Source: an uncultured Bacteroidales bacterium (GTDB lineage: Bacteria; Bacteroidota; Bacteroidia; Bacteroidales; UBA932). From it: a stretch of 64,000 nt of DNA. Under the pieces are notes generated by a model that was given only the letters and a program-made list of their open reading frames with translations, was not told the DNA's origin and searched no databases. Of the stretch, positions 61,970 through 64,000 are shown piece by piece. A program made the position numbers and the translations under genes. The number at the start of each line of letters is the position of its first letter. Position 1 is the first letter of the stretch. The stretch lies in contig CAJONC010000004.1 in assembly GCA_905235675.1 (NCBI GenBank), forward strand, positions 49,827-113,826, given 5' to 3'.

Positions 61970-63235
61970 ATGAAAACTAAAGCAGTACGTCTTTACGGAA
62001 AAGATGATTTGAGGCTGGAAGAATTCGAACTTCCCGCCATCAAGGACGATGAGATACTCGCCAAAGTGGTAAGCGACGACATCTGTATGTCTTCGTACAA
62101 ATCTTCCCACCAGGGAGCGGAGCACAAGCGCGTCCCGGACGATGTGGCGGAGAATCCGACCATAATCGGACACGAGTTCGCCGGCATTATCGTGGAAGTC
62201 GGCAGTAAATGGGCGGGCAAGTTCAAGGCAGGTGACAAATTCTCCATCCAGCCTGCAATCAACTATCCCGACGGCCCCGTGGGGATTCTCTCCGCACCCG
62301 GTTACTCCTACAAATACTGCGGAGGCGACGCCACCTATGTAATCATCCCCAACGAGGTCATGGAGCAGAACTGCCTCTTCACCTACTACGGAGAAGCCTT
62401 CTATCCCGCCTCGCTCAGCGAACCTATCAGCTGCGTAATCGGAGCTCTTCACGCCCACTACCACACCACCCCCGGGTCCTATGTGCACAAAATGGAAATC
62501 AAGGACGGCGGCAAAATGGCCCTCCTCGCAGGAGTCGGCCCCATGGGACTCGCAATGATCAACTACGTGCTTCACCGCGAAGGTCCCGTGCCTTCCCTTT
62601 TCGTAATCACGGATATAGACCAGAGCCGTCTGGACCGCGCAGAATCACTCTACACCAAGGAGATGTTTGCAAAACGCGGAATTGAGCTTCACTATGTGAA
62701 TACCGGCAGCGGTGATCCTGTCGCAAGCCTTATGGAACTTTCAGGAGGCACAGGCTACGACGACGTAGTAGTTATGGCTCCCGTGCCCGCCGTGGTAGAG
62801 CAGGCGGATGCAATCCTCGGATTCGACGGCTGCCTGGATTTCTTCTCAGGCCCCAAGAGCCAGGATTTCAGTGCTAAATTCAACTTCTACAACGTTCATT
62901 ACGAAGCACACCACATAGTGGGCACCAGCGGCGGCAACACCGATGACATGCGCGAAGCTATCGAGCTTATGGGCAAGGGTATGGACCCTGCAGGGCTTAT
63001 CACCCATATCGGCGGCCTCAACACCGTGGTGGACACCACCCTCAACCTGCCTTCAATCCCCGGCGGCAAGAAGATGGTATATACCCAGCTCACGATGCCC
63101 CTCACTGCAATTTCGGACTTCGGAAAAGTGGGCAAGCCCGTTTATGACGAACTCGACCGCATCTGCAAGGCACACAACGGCCTTTGGAACGCCGAGGCCG
63201 AGAAATACCTGCTGGAGAACGCAGACAAACTATAA
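61970..63235 (+). CDS. Zinc-type alcohol/polyol dehydrogenase (MDR superfamily)
   Basis: A protein of 421 residues. DDICMSSYKSSHQGAEHKR (about 36-54) and GHEFAGIIVEVGSKW (about 65-79) are the catalytic zinc region of medium-chain dehydrogenases; LLAGVGPMGLAMINYVL (about 184-200) is the nucleotide-binding site. It would act on an alcohol or sugar alcohol with NAD(P). In this place it could reduce or oxidise lactaldehyde or 1,2-propanediol, or handle another C6 sugar; the substrate is unknown. It is the last gene of the run and is followed by a terminator. Confidence 0.85.
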   Translation: MKTKAVRLYGKDDLRLEEFELPAIKDDEILAKVVSDDICMSSYKSSHQGAEHKRVPDDVAENPTIIGHEFAGIIVEVGSKWAGKFKAGDKFSIQPAINYPDGPVGILSAPGYSYKYCGGDATYVIIPNEVMEQNCLFTYYGEAFYPASLSEPISCVIGALHAHYHTTPGSYVHKMEIKDGGKMALLAGVGPMGLAMINYVLHREGPVPSLFVITDIDQSRLDRAESLYTKEMFAKRGIELHYVNTGSGDPVASLMELSGGTGYDDVVVMAPVPAVVEQADAILGFDGCLDFFSGPKSQDFSAKFNFYNVHYEAHHIVGTSGGNTDDMREAIELMGKGMDPAGLITHIGGLNTVVDTTLNLPSIPGGKKMVYTQLTMPLTAISDFGKVGKPVYDELDRICKAHNGLWNAEAEKYLLENADKL

Positions 63236-63251
63236 AATAATGATGTCCCCC

Positions 63252-63289
63252 AAAAACGGCAACAGGGTAATCCTGCTGCCGTTTTTTTA
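63252..63289 (+). terminator. Rho-independent terminator after the dehydrogenase gene
   Basis: AAAAACGGCA-ACAGG (63252-63266) pairs with CCTG-CTGCCGTTTTT (63272-63286) with one mismatch, and a T-run of 7 follows. Confidence 0.85.
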
Positions 63290-63317
63290 TCAAGTCAGGT
63301 GGCGGCCCTATTTGTGC

Positions 63318-63365
63318 GTCTGCGGCCTGGTCTGCAGCCTGGTCTGCGGCCTGGTCTGCGGCAGA
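63318..63365 (+). repeat. 12-bp tandem repeat, nearly four copies
   Basis: GTCTGCGGCCTG recurs at 63318, 63330 (one change, GTCTGCAGCCTG) and 63342, with a partial copy at 63354-63365. Twelve bases keep the frame, but no protein is evident. From 63290 to 63541 I see only this repeat, a chance ORF of 29 codons and the palindrome below. Confidence 0.7.
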
Positions 63366-63503
63366 TTCGCTACAAGGTGTACCGTTTGCCGATGCGGATT
63401 TAAAAGGATGAAATGGAAAGGTCATATTTCCTCGCAAGGATCCGAAGATAATTTGAAAATGCGCTGGCGCTTAACTATTTGTAGCGCAGGGACTTGACGC
63501 ATT

Positions 63504-63531
63504 CTCTCCCCCTCCGGTTCCGAGGGGAGAG
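63504..63531. repeat. Palindrome before the RHS remnant
   Basis: CTCTCCCC (63504-63511) and GGGGAGAG (63524-63531) are perfect reverse complements around 12 bases; the stem extends inward with one bulge. No T-run in either direction. It may be a dispersed extragenic palindrome; only one copy is in the window. Confidence 0.5.
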
Positions 63532-63541
63532 GTTTGCTTAA

Positions 63542-64000
63542 TCTATTGATTTACAGCAATTTGGGCGCCAGCATTTTGACCGATACGGGGCATCGGGCCT
63601 CAGCGGGATGCTCTCCTTTGCCCATACCGGCAACCGCCTGACCTCACTGCAGTGCTGGGACGGAGAAAACCTTCCTGGAATTGCGTTGCTCACCTACGAC
63701 CAGATGGGCAATCTGCTCACGGACAGCAGAAAAGGTTTGCAATTCTCCTACAATCTTCTTAACTTGCCCTCGAAAGTGGAAGGCAGCGCCGGGAGCGGCA
63801 ATGCCGGATTGACATTGAATTACGGCTACCTGAGCGATGGGACGAAGACGAGCGCGCTGCTTGCGGACGGGGACGGACTGAAGTACCGCGGGAACTTCGT
63901 TTACGAGGTGACAGCGGAGCCGGTGGACTGGTACGACGATATGGGCAACCACATCACGGATCCCAATCTATGGGAGAGCCTCGCCAGTATCGCATGGTCG
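63542..64000 (+). pseudogene. RHS/YD-repeat protein remnant, 5'-truncated and cut by window edge
   Basis: The frame is closed by TAA at 63539-63541 and then reads open to the end of the window. It contains YD-repeat wording: DRYGASGLSGMLSFAHTGNR, TYDQMGNLLTDSRKGLQFSY, YLSDGTKTSALLADGDGLKY and RGNFVYE. Full RHS proteins are over 1,000 residues and have a signal and many repeats before this block, which are absent here. An ATG at 63608 exists but would start in mid-repeat. The piece after FVYE departs from the usual RHS core, suggesting a joined tail or toxin part. Most likely a degraded or displaced 3' cassette. Confidence 0.65.

Noticed and set aside
63318..63365. Possible CRISPR array
   Set aside because: The 12-base units are back to back without spacers, and no cas gene is near.

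Overview
The window comes from a member of the Bacteroidota, most likely an uncultured Bacteroidales. The evidence is a SusC/SusD pair, a 1,300-residue hybrid two-component sensor, lipoproteins with short N-termini and a lipobox Cys, ATP-type PEP carboxykinase, and repeated TAnnTTTG promoter -7 boxes. GC content looks to be in the mid-fifties by eye. No rRNA, tRNA or CRISPR array is visible.

Layout. 1-6.2 kb (minus strand) is housekeeping: a partial inositol monophosphatase, a WYL regulator, then rpsA-rnz-glucosaminidase/LysM-mltG. rpsA carries a one-base frameshift. 6.2-8.5 kb (plus) holds pnuC and an AbiE-type toxin-antitoxin pair with a strong palindromic operator and a frameshifted toxin. 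8.5-17 kb holds carbohydrate genes: GH78 plus a secreted metallo-hydrolase (minus), GH106 (plus) and a GH27 alpha-galactosidase (minus, after recR). 17-29.5 kb holds recR, corA behind a structured leader, a sialate O-acetylesterase-like protein, an NSS transporter, pckA, recG, an S9 peptidase, nadD and gmk.

29.5-53.4 kb is a polysaccharide utilisation locus. A minus-strand operon (hybrid sensor, glycerophosphodiesterase lipoprotein, heparinase II/III-type lipoprotein) diverges from a plus-strand run: GH78, a TIM-barrel-like lipoprotein, SusC, SusD, two surface lipoproteins, an SGNH esterase, an RpiB-like isomerase and the rhamnose permease RhaT. Three predicted alpha-L-rhamnosidases (two GH78, one GH106), RhaT and the downstream aldolase suggest that the substrate is rich in L-rhamnose. 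The diesterase hints at a glycerophosphate decoration.

53.5-63.2 kb is one plus-strand run: pyruvate dehydrogenase-type E2, E3 and a fused E1, then a PHP protein, a bifunctional rhamnulose-phosphate aldolase/dehydrogenase and a zinc dehydrogenase. This would join deoxysugar breakdown to acetyl-CoA formation. The last 760 bases hold a terminator, a short tandem repeat, a palindrome and an RHS/YD-repeat remnant that runs off the window.

The most unusual observation is a palindromic element of about 110-125 bp, present twice and in opposite orientations, inserted in open frame inside two coding sequences: the E2 linker and the aldolase/dehydrogenase interdomain region. The central hairpins of the two copies differ in sequence but both remain paired. 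It resembles in principle the Rickettsia palindromic elements found inside proteins.
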